A stretch of DNA of 64,000 bases from NCBI GenBank assembly GCA_902785065.1, contig CACZXH010000002.1:62001-126000 (forward strand), written 5' to 3'. Under the pieces are notes generated by a model. That model was not told where the DNA came from. It saw only the letters and a program-made list of their open reading frames with translations, and searched no databases. Position 1 is the first letter of the stretch. Every line of letters begins with the position of its first letter. The position numbers and the translations under genes are program-made. The DNA comes from an uncultured Bacteroidia bacterium. GTDB lineage: Bacteria > Bacteroidota > Bacteroidia > Bacteroidales > UBA932. Positions 42,521 to 49,664 of this stretch are shown in pieces.

Positions 42521-42611
42521 ACCGTGGCCATCGTCCCACTCGATGTAGGGCAAGTCATGAAAACCGCGGAAAATCGCGTCCATCGTCCCTGCAAATGGAC
42601 CTGAAGCCACG
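42521..42611. repeat. right 91-bp direct repeat of the transposase unit
   Basis: Same length as the left copy (40585-40675), 70 of 91 positions identical without gaps, same orientation. Together they bound about 1.85 kb that contains only the transposase and its partner. Confidence 0.72.
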
Positions 42612-42644
42612 CAGTCCCCCAAAATACAGGATTCCCGCACACCG

Positions 42645-42678
42645 AAAAAAACCGTAGATCCAACGAATGGACCTACGG
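42645..42678 (-). terminator. rho-independent terminator at the end of the pectin operon
   Basis: On the minus strand an 11-bp stem (CCGTAGGTCCA / TGGATCTACGG, one G-U pair) with a 5-nt loop is followed by seven T. It is 37 nt after the pectinesterase stop and closes the 21-kb minus-strand locus. Confidence 0.88.
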
Positions 42679-42715
42679 GCAAACTTAGAACTAGATAGGA
42701 GCCGCCGTACGCCCC

Positions 42716-43602
42716 CTACCACCCCAGCACGGCCTTCCGGGAGGAGTAGGGTTCGGCTTCGGCAGCGGTGAGGACCTTGCCGGAGGCATTGTGGCCGGTG
42801 ACGGCCTTGCCGGCAGTGTCCACGGAGCCGTATTCGCGCCAACCGGCGGTCGCGGTGGGCACCGAAGGGTTCGGGGCCGGGTTTGTATGCCAGCCAGCGG
42901 GCGCGATGACCGGGCCCATGGTGCAGTTCACGAAGACCACGTTGTCAAAGTAGTCCGTCGAGCCGCCGGACCGGGCGAGATACATCGAACCGTCCTTGAC
43001 GCCGGATTCCGCCGTCAGCTTGCAGTTCAGGAACACGAATCCTTTGTCCGTGGCCTTGGGAACGCGGGCCTGGATGAGGTAGCCGCCCGCCCGGGAGCGG
43101 ATTTCGCAGTCCTCGAACAGGCAGGCCTCCGGATAGCCCCTGATGTAGTCTACGTGGCCGGCAATCAGGGAGTTGTGCACCCATACCTTGCCCTTGCACA
43201 GGAATGTGTCCTGCCAGGAAATCAGCGAGCAGTTCTCCACCGTCAGCTTGTAGCTGGAGTTGAAGTAGATGGTCTCTGCTTGCCCCTTGTGGGACGGAAT
43301 GGAATAGGTGTTCTCGATGGTCAGGTTCTCCAGGGTCAGGTTGTCGCAACTCTCCACCAGGAAGACGCTGCGTCCTCCGGACTTGCCGATGGAGGCGCCC
43401 CGGGACGGCTTGGCCGATACGGAGCCGCACCCTGGACCGCGTCCCACTGGAACGTCAGGCTGGTTTCCGTGGCGCTGTGTAGTTTCACGTTCTGCGGAAC
43501 GGAAGGAACCGGCTGCCCCTGGTCCGGGGCGGCCGGTTCCTCACCCTTGCCGCAGGAACTGATGGCGCAAAGCGCCAGCAATGCTGCGATTCCTTTTCCC
43601 AT
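42716..43602 (-). pseudogene. CE8 pectinesterase lipoprotein with internal deletion and frameshift
   Basis: The gene starts at 43602 with a lipoprotein signal (MGKGIAALLALCAISSC) and the first strands of an FN3 domain (VKLHSATETSLTFQWDAVQG), then near 43421-43432 the sequence jumps, in another frame, into the middle of a pectinesterase: IGKSGGRSVFLVESCDNLTL, SWQDTFLCKGKVWVHNSLI, GHVDYIRGYPEACLFEDCEI (active-site Gln/Asp/Asp) and VFLNCKLTAESGVKDGSMYL. The rest of FN3 and about the first 100 residues of the enzyme are missing. The pectate lyase of this locus has the same FN3 start, and reads on intact. The gene overlaps the transporter stop (TAATG) and ends before the operon terminator. In its present form it cannot give an active enzyme. 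Confidence 0.8.
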
Positions 43603-45059
43603 TACAGTTCCACCGGCTTGTACTTCGGCACGAGGGACTTCATGATGACCCAGGCGATCAGGTACGCCAGGCCGCAGAAACAGAACATGATGAAGTAGCC
43701 CGCAGGCTTGCCTTCGAAGCCGAGGAAGCGGAAGGCCGGGCCGGCGTTCTCCGCATAGGTGAACAGTTTGCCGGCGATCTTCTGGATGAACATCGAGCCG
43801 ACACCGCCTGCCATGGCGCCGATGCCCGTCACGGTCGCAATCGCGCCCTTCGGGAACATGTCGCCGATGGTGGAGAAGAGGTTCGCACTCCAGGCCTGGT
43901 GGCCGGCGGCCGCGAGGCCGATGAGGATGGCCGGGATCCAGGCGGAGTTGAAGCGCATGCCCAGCGGCTGCGCCAGCAGGGCGCAGAGCGGGAAGAACGC
44001 GAAGATGAGCATGGCGAGCATACGGCCCGGATAAGGATGCATCCCCTTCTTCTCGACGAAGATCTTGGGCAGGTAGCCGCCGCCGATGGAGACGACCGTC
44101 ACGATCAGGTAGAGCGTAAAAATGAGCCACTGGCCCAGCGGAGTCGTCACCGGTGCGTTGAACTGGTTGCTGAAGTAGGAAGGAGCCCAGAACAGGAAGA
44201 ACCACCACACGCCGTCCGTGAAGAACTTGCCGGTGATGAACTGCCAGGTCTGCTTGAAAGTGAAGCACTTCCAGAGGGAGACCTGCTTCTCTTCGGCCTG
44301 CGGGGCAGCCGGGGCGTTGCCCGCCTCCGCCGCGTCGTCCTGATGGATATACTCCAGTTCGGCCTCGTTCACGTGCTTGCTCTTTTCGGGCTTCTCATAC
44401 ATGAAGGCCCAGAAGAACATCCAGATGAAGCCCAGGGCACCGATGATGATGAAGGCCATCTCCCAGCCGAACTTCATGGCGAGCGGCGGGATGCACAGCG
44501 GCGCGGCAAGCGCACCCACGGAAGCACCGGCGTTGAAGATGGAGGTCGCGAAAGCGCGGTCCTTCTTCGGGAAGTACTCGGCGGTCACCTTGATGGCCGC
44601 CGGGAAGTTGCCGGCCTCACCGAGCGCCAGGATGCCCCGGCAGAGCAGGAACAGATAGACGGAAGTCGTCGAGATGGCCAGAGCGACATTGGAAGCGACC
44701 TCCACCCCCTTGAGGGCGGCGAGATCCTGGCCGACGATCGCACCCGTGGCCCATCCGCAGGCGGCGTGCAGGCACGCGCCGGCGGACCAGACGCCGATGG
44801 CGATCAGGTAGCCCTTCTTCGTGCCCATCCAGTCCACGAACTTGCCCGCAAACAGGCAGGCGATGGCGTAGAAGATGGAGAAGAACGCCGTGATCGTTCC
44901 ATAGTTGTCGTCATTCCAGTGGAATTCCGGCTTGATGAAGTTCTCGTACGTGAGAGACAGCACCTGGCGGTCCAGGTAGTTGACGGTCGTCGCCACGAAC
45001 AGCAGCGAGCACAGCCACCAACGCCAGTTGGTCATCAGTTTTTTCTGTGTTTCACCCAT
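43602..45059 (-). CDS. exuT: hexuronate MFS transporter (ExuT-like)
   Basis: 485 aa, 12 membrane helices. The start NWRWWLCSLLFVATTVNYLD then RQVLS is the anion:cation symporter motif; FVDWMGTKKGYLIAIGVWS (loop 2-3), GEAGNFPAAIKVTAEYFPKK and NAGASVGALAAPLCIPPLA are typical ExuT/GudP-type features. A long acidic and alanine-rich insert (NEAELEYIHQDDAAEAGNAP) lies in the central cytosolic loop. It would import galacturonate or glucuronate released in the periplasm, feeding UxaC, UxaB and UxaA encoded just upstream. Confidence 0.9.
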   Translation of the reverse strand: MGETQKKLMTNWRWWLCSLLFVATTVNYLDRQVLSLTYENFIKPEFHWNDDNYGTITAFFSIFYAIACLFAGKFVDWMGTKKGYLIAIGVWSAGACLHAACGWATGAIVGQDLAALKGVEVASNVALAISTTSVYLFLLCRGILALGEAGNFPAAIKVTAEYFPKKDRAFATSIFNAGASVGALAAPLCIPPLAMKFGWEMAFIIIGALGFIWMFFWAFMYEKPEKSKHVNEAELEYIHQDDAAEAGNAPAAPQAEEKQVSLWKCFTFKQTWQFITGKFFTDGVWWFFLFWAPSYFSNQFNAPVTTPLGQWLIFTLYLIVTVVSIGGGYLPKIFVEKKGMHPYPGRMLAMLIFAFFPLCALLAQPLGMRFNSAWIPAILIGLAAAGHQAWSANLFSTIGDMFPKGAIATVTGIGAMAGGVGSMFIQKIAGKLFTYAENAGPAFRFLGFEGKPAGYFIMFCFCGLAYLIAWVIMKSLVPKYKPVEL

Positions 45060-45073
45060 ATCTTGTCAGTTTT

Positions 45074-45111
45074 TAGATTTCTCCACTTCGCTACGCTTCG
45101 GTCGAAACGAC
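45074..45111. repeat. junction repeat family A, copy 2
   Basis: TAGATTTCTCCACTTCGC...GGTCGAAACGAC. It lies between uxaB and exuT but reaches into uxaB, whose last codons (SVVSTEA and the TAG stop at 45091-45093) are made of repeat sequence. Confidence 0.7.
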
Positions 45112-46542
45112 AGAACGCACCGCGGCGCGCATGCCTTCGGCCTGGATCAGGGCAAGGTCGGCCTCGAGGAGGTCGGTCAGGCCGGGAATGGCGTTCAGGT
45201 TCTCGCCCCAGATGAATTCATCGGCCAGGACGCCCTCAGCCACCTTGCGCACGTCACCGGTCGCCCAGAGGTCCTTGAGCAGCTCCATGATCTTGGGATC
45301 GTCGTTCGGGACGATGTCCACGTCACCGCGCTTGCCGCCCTTGTAGTAGGTGCAGATGGCTGCAAGGCCAAGGACGATGCCCTTCGGCAGTTCGCCCTTG
45401 CGCGCCAGGAAGGTCTTGAGCCCCGGCAGGTCGCGCGTCTTGAACTTCGGGAAGGAGTTGAGCATGATGCTCGTCACGAAGTGCTTCACGAACGGGTTGC
45501 GGAAGCGCTCCATCACGTCGCAGCCGAACTTTTCCAGTTCTTCCTTCGGGAGGTTGAGTGTGGGAAGGAGCTCCTCGAACATGACCTTCTTCACGAACGG
45601 GCCCACCTCGGGATCCTCGCAGCATTCCTTCACGGTATCCAGCCCGCTCAGGTAGCCCACCGGCGAAAGCACGGTATGCGGGCCGTTGAGCAGGGTTACC
45701 TTCCGCTCGTGGTACGGAGCCTCGGACGGGACAAAGAGGACGTGCAGGCCCGCCTTGTCGGCCGGGAACTCGTTCGCGACCTCCATCGGCGCCTCGATCA
45801 CCCACAGGTGGAAGATCTCAGCCTTGTCCAGCAGATGGTCGTCATAGCCCACGCGCTCGCACAGCTGCGCAGCAGTATCCCGCGGATAACCCGGAACAAT
45901 GCGGTCCACGAGGGTGCTGTACACGCCGCAAGCCTCCTCGAACCAGGCGCGGAAGTCCGGACCCAGGTTCCACAGGTCGATGTACTGACGGATGCACTCC
46001 TTCAGGTGCTTGCCGTTCTCGAAGATCAGCTCGCACGGGAAGATGATGAAGCCCTTCGTCTTGTCGCCCTTGAAGTACTCCCAGCGGTGGTACAGCAGCT
46101 GGGTGAGTTTGCCGGGATAGGACGATGCGGGGGCATCGTCCAGCTTGCAGGCCGGATCGAAGGCGATACCCGCCTCGGTCGTGTTGGAGATGACGAAGCG
46201 CATCTCCGGCTGCTCGGCGAGCTTCAGGTAGCCCTGGAAGTCCTCATAGGGGCTCAGGCCGCGGCTGATGACGTCGATCAGGTCGACGCTGTCCACGGGC
46301 TGGCCGTCCTGCAGTCCCTGGAGATTCAGGTGATACAGGCCGTCCTGCTCGTTGAGCCAGCCGACCATGCCCTTCTCGATGGGCTGGACGACGACGACGG
46401 AGCCGTTGAAATCGGTTTTCTGGTTGGTCTTCCAGATAATCCACTCGATAAACGCGCGGAGGAAGTTGCCCTCACCGAACTGGATGACCTTTTCGGTGTA
46501 CTGTTTCGCCTGCGGGGCGGAAGTTCTGTTTAATCTTTCCAT
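45091..46542 (-). CDS. uxaB: tagaturonate reductase (altronate oxidoreductase)
   Basis: 483 aa mannitol-dehydrogenase-family enzyme. VIQFGEGNFLRAFIEWIIWK is the nucleotide-binding start; VISNTTEAGIAFD, YPGKLTQLLYHRWEYFKGD, IIFPCELIFENG and the catalytic stretch NPFVKHFVTSIMLNSFPKFK with LLNGPHTVLSP match UxaB. It reduces D-tagaturonate to D-altronate with NADH, the second step of galacturonate breakdown. The final seven residues come from a junction repeat, so the C-terminus has been rewritten by repeat insertion. Confidence 0.92.
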   Translation of the reverse strand: MERLNRTSAPQAKQYTEKVIQFGEGNFLRAFIEWIIWKTNQKTDFNGSVVVVQPIEKGMVGWLNEQDGLYHLNLQGLQDGQPVDSVDLIDVISRGLSPYEDFQGYLKLAEQPEMRFVISNTTEAGIAFDPACKLDDAPASSYPGKLTQLLYHRWEYFKGDKTKGFIIFPCELIFENGKHLKECIRQYIDLWNLGPDFRAWFEEACGVYSTLVDRIVPGYPRDTAAQLCERVGYDDHLLDKAEIFHLWVIEAPMEVANEFPADKAGLHVLFVPSEAPYHERKVTLLNGPHTVLSPVGYLSGLDTVKECCEDPEVGPFVKKVMFEELLPTLNLPKEELEKFGCDVMERFRNPFVKHFVTSIMLNSFPKFKTRDLPGLKTFLARKGELPKGIVLGLAAICTYYKGGKRGDVDIVPNDDPKIMELLKDLWATGDVRKVAEGVLADEFIWGENLNAIPGLTDLLEADLALIQAEGMRAAVRSVVSTEA

Positions 46543-46560
46543 ATCAATGATTTAGTTTCT

Positions 46561-46587
46561 TAGATTTCTCGACAAGCTCGAAATGAC
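46561..46587. repeat. junction repeat family A, copy 3
   Basis: TAGATTTCTCGACAAGCTCGAAATGAC between uxaB and uxaA; the middle differs from the other copies but keeps the TCGA...TCGA arms (ACAAGC, changed from CTTCGC). A partial second unit (AAGTTCGAAATGAC) follows at about 46602-46615. Confidence 0.65.
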
Positions 46588-46618
46588 AAACCGGGAATTA
46601 CAAGTTCGAAATGACGGG

Positions 46619-48127
46619 CTAGAGGGTTACGCCGGATTTAAAGATGGCGATTTCGCGCCAGCCGTTCTTCTCGTTGTTCACGGGCTCGCCGGAGGCAGCG
46701 GCGAGGACGAAGTCGATGAAGCGGGCGGCAACGTCCGCCATCGGCTCACCCTGCGCAAGGACACCGGCGTTGAAATCGATCCAGTTACCCTTCTTCTCGT
46801 ACAGGGGGGTATTGGTGGAGATCTTCATCGTGGGCACGAAGGTCCCGAACGGGGTGCCGCGGCCGGTGGTGAAGAGGACGATCTGGCAGCCGCAGGATGC
46901 GAGGGCCGTGGAGGCCACAAGGTCGTTGCCCGGCGCGCTGAGGAGGTTCAATCCCTTGACATTCAGGCGCTCGCCATACTTCAGGACACCGCGGACGATG
47001 CTCTTGCCACACTTCTGCGTGCAGCCGAGGGACTTCTCTTCCAGGGTGGAGATGCCGCCGGCCTTGTTGCCCGGCGAGGGGTTCTCGTACACGGGCATTC
47101 CCTGCTTCATGAAGTATTCCTTGAAGTCGTTGATCAGATGGACGGTCTTGTCGAACGTAGCCACGTCCTGGCAGCGGTTCATCAGGATCGTCTCGGCGCC
47201 GAACATCTCGGGGACCTCGGTCAGGACGGTCGTGCCGCCCTGGGCGACGATCCAGTCGGAGAACACGCCCAGGAGCGGGTTCGCCGTGATGCCGCTGAGG
47301 CCGTCGGAGCCGCCGCACTTGAGGCCGACGCGGAGTTCCGACACGGGAACATCCTCGCGCACGTCCTTCGAGCACACGGCGAAAATCTCGCGGAGCTGCT
47401 GCAGGCCGTATTCGATCTCGTCGTCCACTTTCTGGGTGACGAACATCCGCACGCGGCTTTCGTCGACCGGGCCCACCAGTTCGCGGAAGGCGTCCAGCTG
47501 GTTATTCTCGCAGCCGAGCGAGACCACCAGCACGCCGCCGGCATTGGGATGGTGCACCATGTCGGCAAGGACGGTGCGGGTATTCTCATGGTCCGCCCCA
47601 AGCTGAGAGCAACCGTAGTTGTGCGGGAAAGCGACGACAGCGTCGACACTCCCCTCCTTCCCGGCAATCTCCGCCTTGAAGCGCTCCACGATGGTCTGGC
47701 AGATGCCGTTCACGCAGCCCACGTTGGGGATGACCCAGATCTGGTTGCGCACGCCCACCTGCCCGTCCGCCCGGCGGAAGCCCTTGAAGGTCCGGGATGC
47801 CCGATCAGGTCGGGCATGGCGCTCGTCATTGCCGGCTTGACCGGCAATCTCCGGAAGGGGTTCGTACTTATACTCCAGCAGGCCTTCCAGGTTCGTCTTG
47901 ATGCAGGTGTGGTCCACCATCGTGCCGGCGGCCGCATCCCGCGTCACATGCCCGATCGGGAAGCCGTACTTGACGACGTTCTCCCCGGCCTTGAGGTCAT
48001 GGAGAACAATCTTGTGCCCGCGGGGAATGTCCATCGACAAGGTCACGCCTTCCACCACGGTCCCTTGGGAGAGGTCCTGGAGGGCGACGGCGACGTTGTC
48101 GGCGGGGTTGATCTTGATGTAATCCAT
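46619..48127 (-). CDS. uxaA: altronate dehydratase with repeat-encoded insert
   Basis: 502 aa. The N-terminal SAF domain (about 1-95) includes DIPRGHKIVLHDLKAGENVV and KYGFPIGHVTRDAAAGTMVD; the C-terminal catalytic domain has GFRRADGQVGVRNQIWVIPN, FPHNYGCSQLGADHENT, GCENNQLDAF and LKCGGSDGLSGITANPLLG. It removes water from D-altronate to give 2-keto-3-deoxygluconate. The linker between the domains contains about 20 extra residues (IAGQAGNDERHARPDRASRT) encoded by two perfect hairpins (47797-47850), an in-frame palindromic repeat. The insertion point at a domain linker would explain why it is tolerated. The ATG lies at the edge of another repeat copy (48127-48154). Confidence 0.93.
   Translation of the reverse strand: MDYIKINPADNVAVALQDLSQGTVVEGVTLSMDIPRGHKIVLHDLKAGENVVKYGFPIGHVTRDAAAGTMVDHTCIKTNLEGLLEYKYEPLPEIAGQAGNDERHARPDRASRTFKGFRRADGQVGVRNQIWVIPNVGCVNGICQTIVERFKAEIAGKEGSVDAVVAFPHNYGCSQLGADHENTRTVLADMVHHPNAGGVLVVSLGCENNQLDAFRELVGPVDESRVRMFVTQKVDDEIEYGLQQLREIFAVCSKDVREDVPVSELRVGLKCGGSDGLSGITANPLLGVFSDWIVAQGGTTVLTEVPEMFGAETILMNRCQDVATFDKTVHLINDFKEYFMKQGMPVYENPSPGNKAGGISTLEEKSLGCTQKCGKSIVRGVLKYGERLNVKGLNLLSAPGNDLVASTALASCGCQIVLFTTGRGTPFGTFVPTMKISTNTPLYEKKGNWIDFNAGVLAQGEPMADVAARFIDFVLAAASGEPVNNEKNGWREIAIFKSGVTL
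47797..47850. repeat. palindromic repeat family B, copy 2, inside uxaA
   Basis: Two adjacent perfect stem-loops: ATGCCCGA-TCAGG-TCGGGCAT (47797-47817) and ATTGCCGG-CTTGA-CCGGCAAT (47828-47848), each 8 bp with a 5-nt loop. The second matches the recG/S9 junction repeat at 23 of 26 positions, with two of the three changes compensating within the stem. Translated in frame as part of UxaA. Confidence 0.8.
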
Positions 48128-48154
48128 AGATTTCTCGACTTCGCTCGAAATGAC
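48127..48154. repeat. junction repeat family A, copy 4
   Basis: 28 nt, TAGATTTCTCGACTTCGC plus TCGAAATGAC at the end, identical base for base to the copy at 49586-49613. It fills the gap between uxaC and uxaA. Confidence 0.8.
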
Positions 48155-48155
48155 A

Positions 48156-49571
48156 CTAGAACTGGAAGTAATTCTTCGCGTTGTTGTAGGAAATGTCCTC
48201 GACCATCTTGCCGATGAAGTCGAGTTCGGAGGCCGGGAGCTTGCCCTGCTCCACGTCCTTGCCCAGGACGTCGCAGAGGATGCGGCGGAAGTACTCGTGG
48301 CGCGGGTAGCTGATGAAGCTGCGGCTGTCCGTGAGCATGCCCACGAAACGGCTCAGCAGACCCAGCGCGGACAGGGAGTCCATCTGACGGCGCATGCCCA
48401 CTTCCTGATCCAGGAACCACCAGCCCGAACCGAACTGCATCTTGCCCGGGAAGGTGCCGTCGTTGAAGGTGTAGGCCATCGTCATCATCACCGCGTTGTC
48501 CTTGGGATTCAGGCAGTAGAGGATGGTCTTCGCGAGCTTGCCTTCGAGGGTGAGCCGATCGAAGAAACGGTGGCCGGCATAAGCGATCTCCGGGTCGTGG
48601 ATGGCGTCGTAACCCGTGTCAGGACCTACCGCATTGAACATCTTCGTGTTATTGTTCCGGATGGCGCCGATGTGGAACTGCTGGGCCCAGCCGGCTTCAG
48701 CGTCCATCACGGCCTGGTCGTGCAGGAACGCGCTGCGGAACTTCTCCAGTTCGCGGGCGTTCGGGGCGATGCCCATCAGCACCTTCTGGAAGATCAGTTC
48801 GATCTCCACATCCTTGTAGTCAGCGGCGTAGAAGTTCTCCAGCCCGTGGTCGGAGAGCTTGCAGCCCATGGACGCGAAGAAATCGTGGCGCTTCTGCAGG
48901 GCTTCGCACAGGTCGCGGTAGGACTTGATCTCCATACCGGCAGCCTCGCCGAGCTGCTTCAGATAGGCCTTGTAAGCGGCCGGGTTCTCGATGGCCATCG
49001 CCTTGTCCGGGCGCCAGGCGGGAATCACCTTCGTACCGAAGGGGTTCTCCGCGATCATCTTGTGCCAGCGGAGGTCGTCGGCCGGATCGTCGGTGGTGCA
49101 GACCACCTCCACGCCGAACTTGCGGATGAGGGCCTGGCCACGGAACTCGGGCGTCGCCAGCTTCGCGTTGCACTCCTCGAAGATCTCGCGGGCCGTCGCG
49201 GGGCACAGGAGCTTGTCGATGCCGAACACCCGGCTCAGCTCCAGATGCGTCCAGTGATACAGCGGGTTCCGCATCGTGTATGGAACGGTCTCCGCCCACT
49301 TCTCGAAGGTTTCCCAAGCGGTGTGCTTGCCGCCGGTGAGGTAGTCCTCGGAAACACCGTTCGCCCGCATCGCGCGCCATTTGTAGTGGTCGCCGTAGTG
49401 GCCGTCCACCAGCCAGAGCTGGGTGATGTCGCGGAACTGGATGTTCTCGGCGATCTGCTGCGGCACGAGGTGGCAGTGGTAGTCGATGATGGGCATTTTC
49501 GCCGCGTGGTCGTGGTAGAGCTGGCGGGCGGTCTCCGTCTGGAGCATGAAGTTGTCGTTGATGAAACTCAT
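48156..49571 (-). CDS. uxaC: uronate isomerase (glucuronate/galacturonate isomerase)
   Basis: 471 aa, normal UxaC length. MPIIDYHCHLVPQQIAENIQ carries the HxH metal site, LWLVDGHYGDHYKWRAMRAN and YHWTHLELSRVFGID are signature blocks, VVCTTDDPADDLRWH and the late LVGMLTDSRSFISYPRHEYF (substrate-binding SRSF) complete the family pattern. It converts D-galacturonate to D-tagaturonate. First of the three catabolic genes behind the Sus-like outer-membrane genes. Confidence 0.96.
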   Translation of the reverse strand: MSFINDNFMLQTETARQLYHDHAAKMPIIDYHCHLVPQQIAENIQFRDITQLWLVDGHYGDHYKWRAMRANGVSEDYLTGGKHTAWETFEKWAETVPYTMRNPLYHWTHLELSRVFGIDKLLCPATAREIFEECNAKLATPEFRGQALIRKFGVEVVCTTDDPADDLRWHKMIAENPFGTKVIPAWRPDKAMAIENPAAYKAYLKQLGEAAGMEIKSYRDLCEALQKRHDFFASMGCKLSDHGLENFYAADYKDVEIELIFQKVLMGIAPNARELEKFRSAFLHDQAVMDAEAGWAQQFHIGAIRNNNTKMFNAVGPDTGYDAIHDPEIAYAGHRFFDRLTLEGKLAKTILYCLNPKDNAVMMTMAYTFNDGTFPGKMQFGSGWWFLDQEVGMRRQMDSLSALGLLSRFVGMLTDSRSFISYPRHEYFRRILCDVLGKDVEQGKLPASELDFIGKMVEDISYNNAKNYFQF

Positions 49572-49585
49572 ATCTGTTTGTGTTT

Positions 49586-49613
49586 TAGATTTCTCGACTT
49601 CGCTCGAAATGAC
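49586..49613. repeat. junction repeat family A, copy 5
   Basis: Identical to 48127-48154. It lies in the 93-nt gap between uxaC and the large lipoprotein gene. The same gap also holds a hairpin at 49626-49649 (CGGGG/CCCCG core) that may weaken read-through from the Sus genes into uxaC. Confidence 0.8.
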
Positions 49614-49664
49614 AATTTGGAAGAGAGTCGGGGTATCACCCCCGGCTCCCTTTGTAAATACCTG

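Noticed and set aside
40585..42611. The transposase unit as a classic insertion sequence with inverted terminal repeats
   Set aside because: The flanking repeats are direct, 77 percent identical and long; no terminal inverted repeats or short target duplications were found, in keeping with an HUH-type enzyme.
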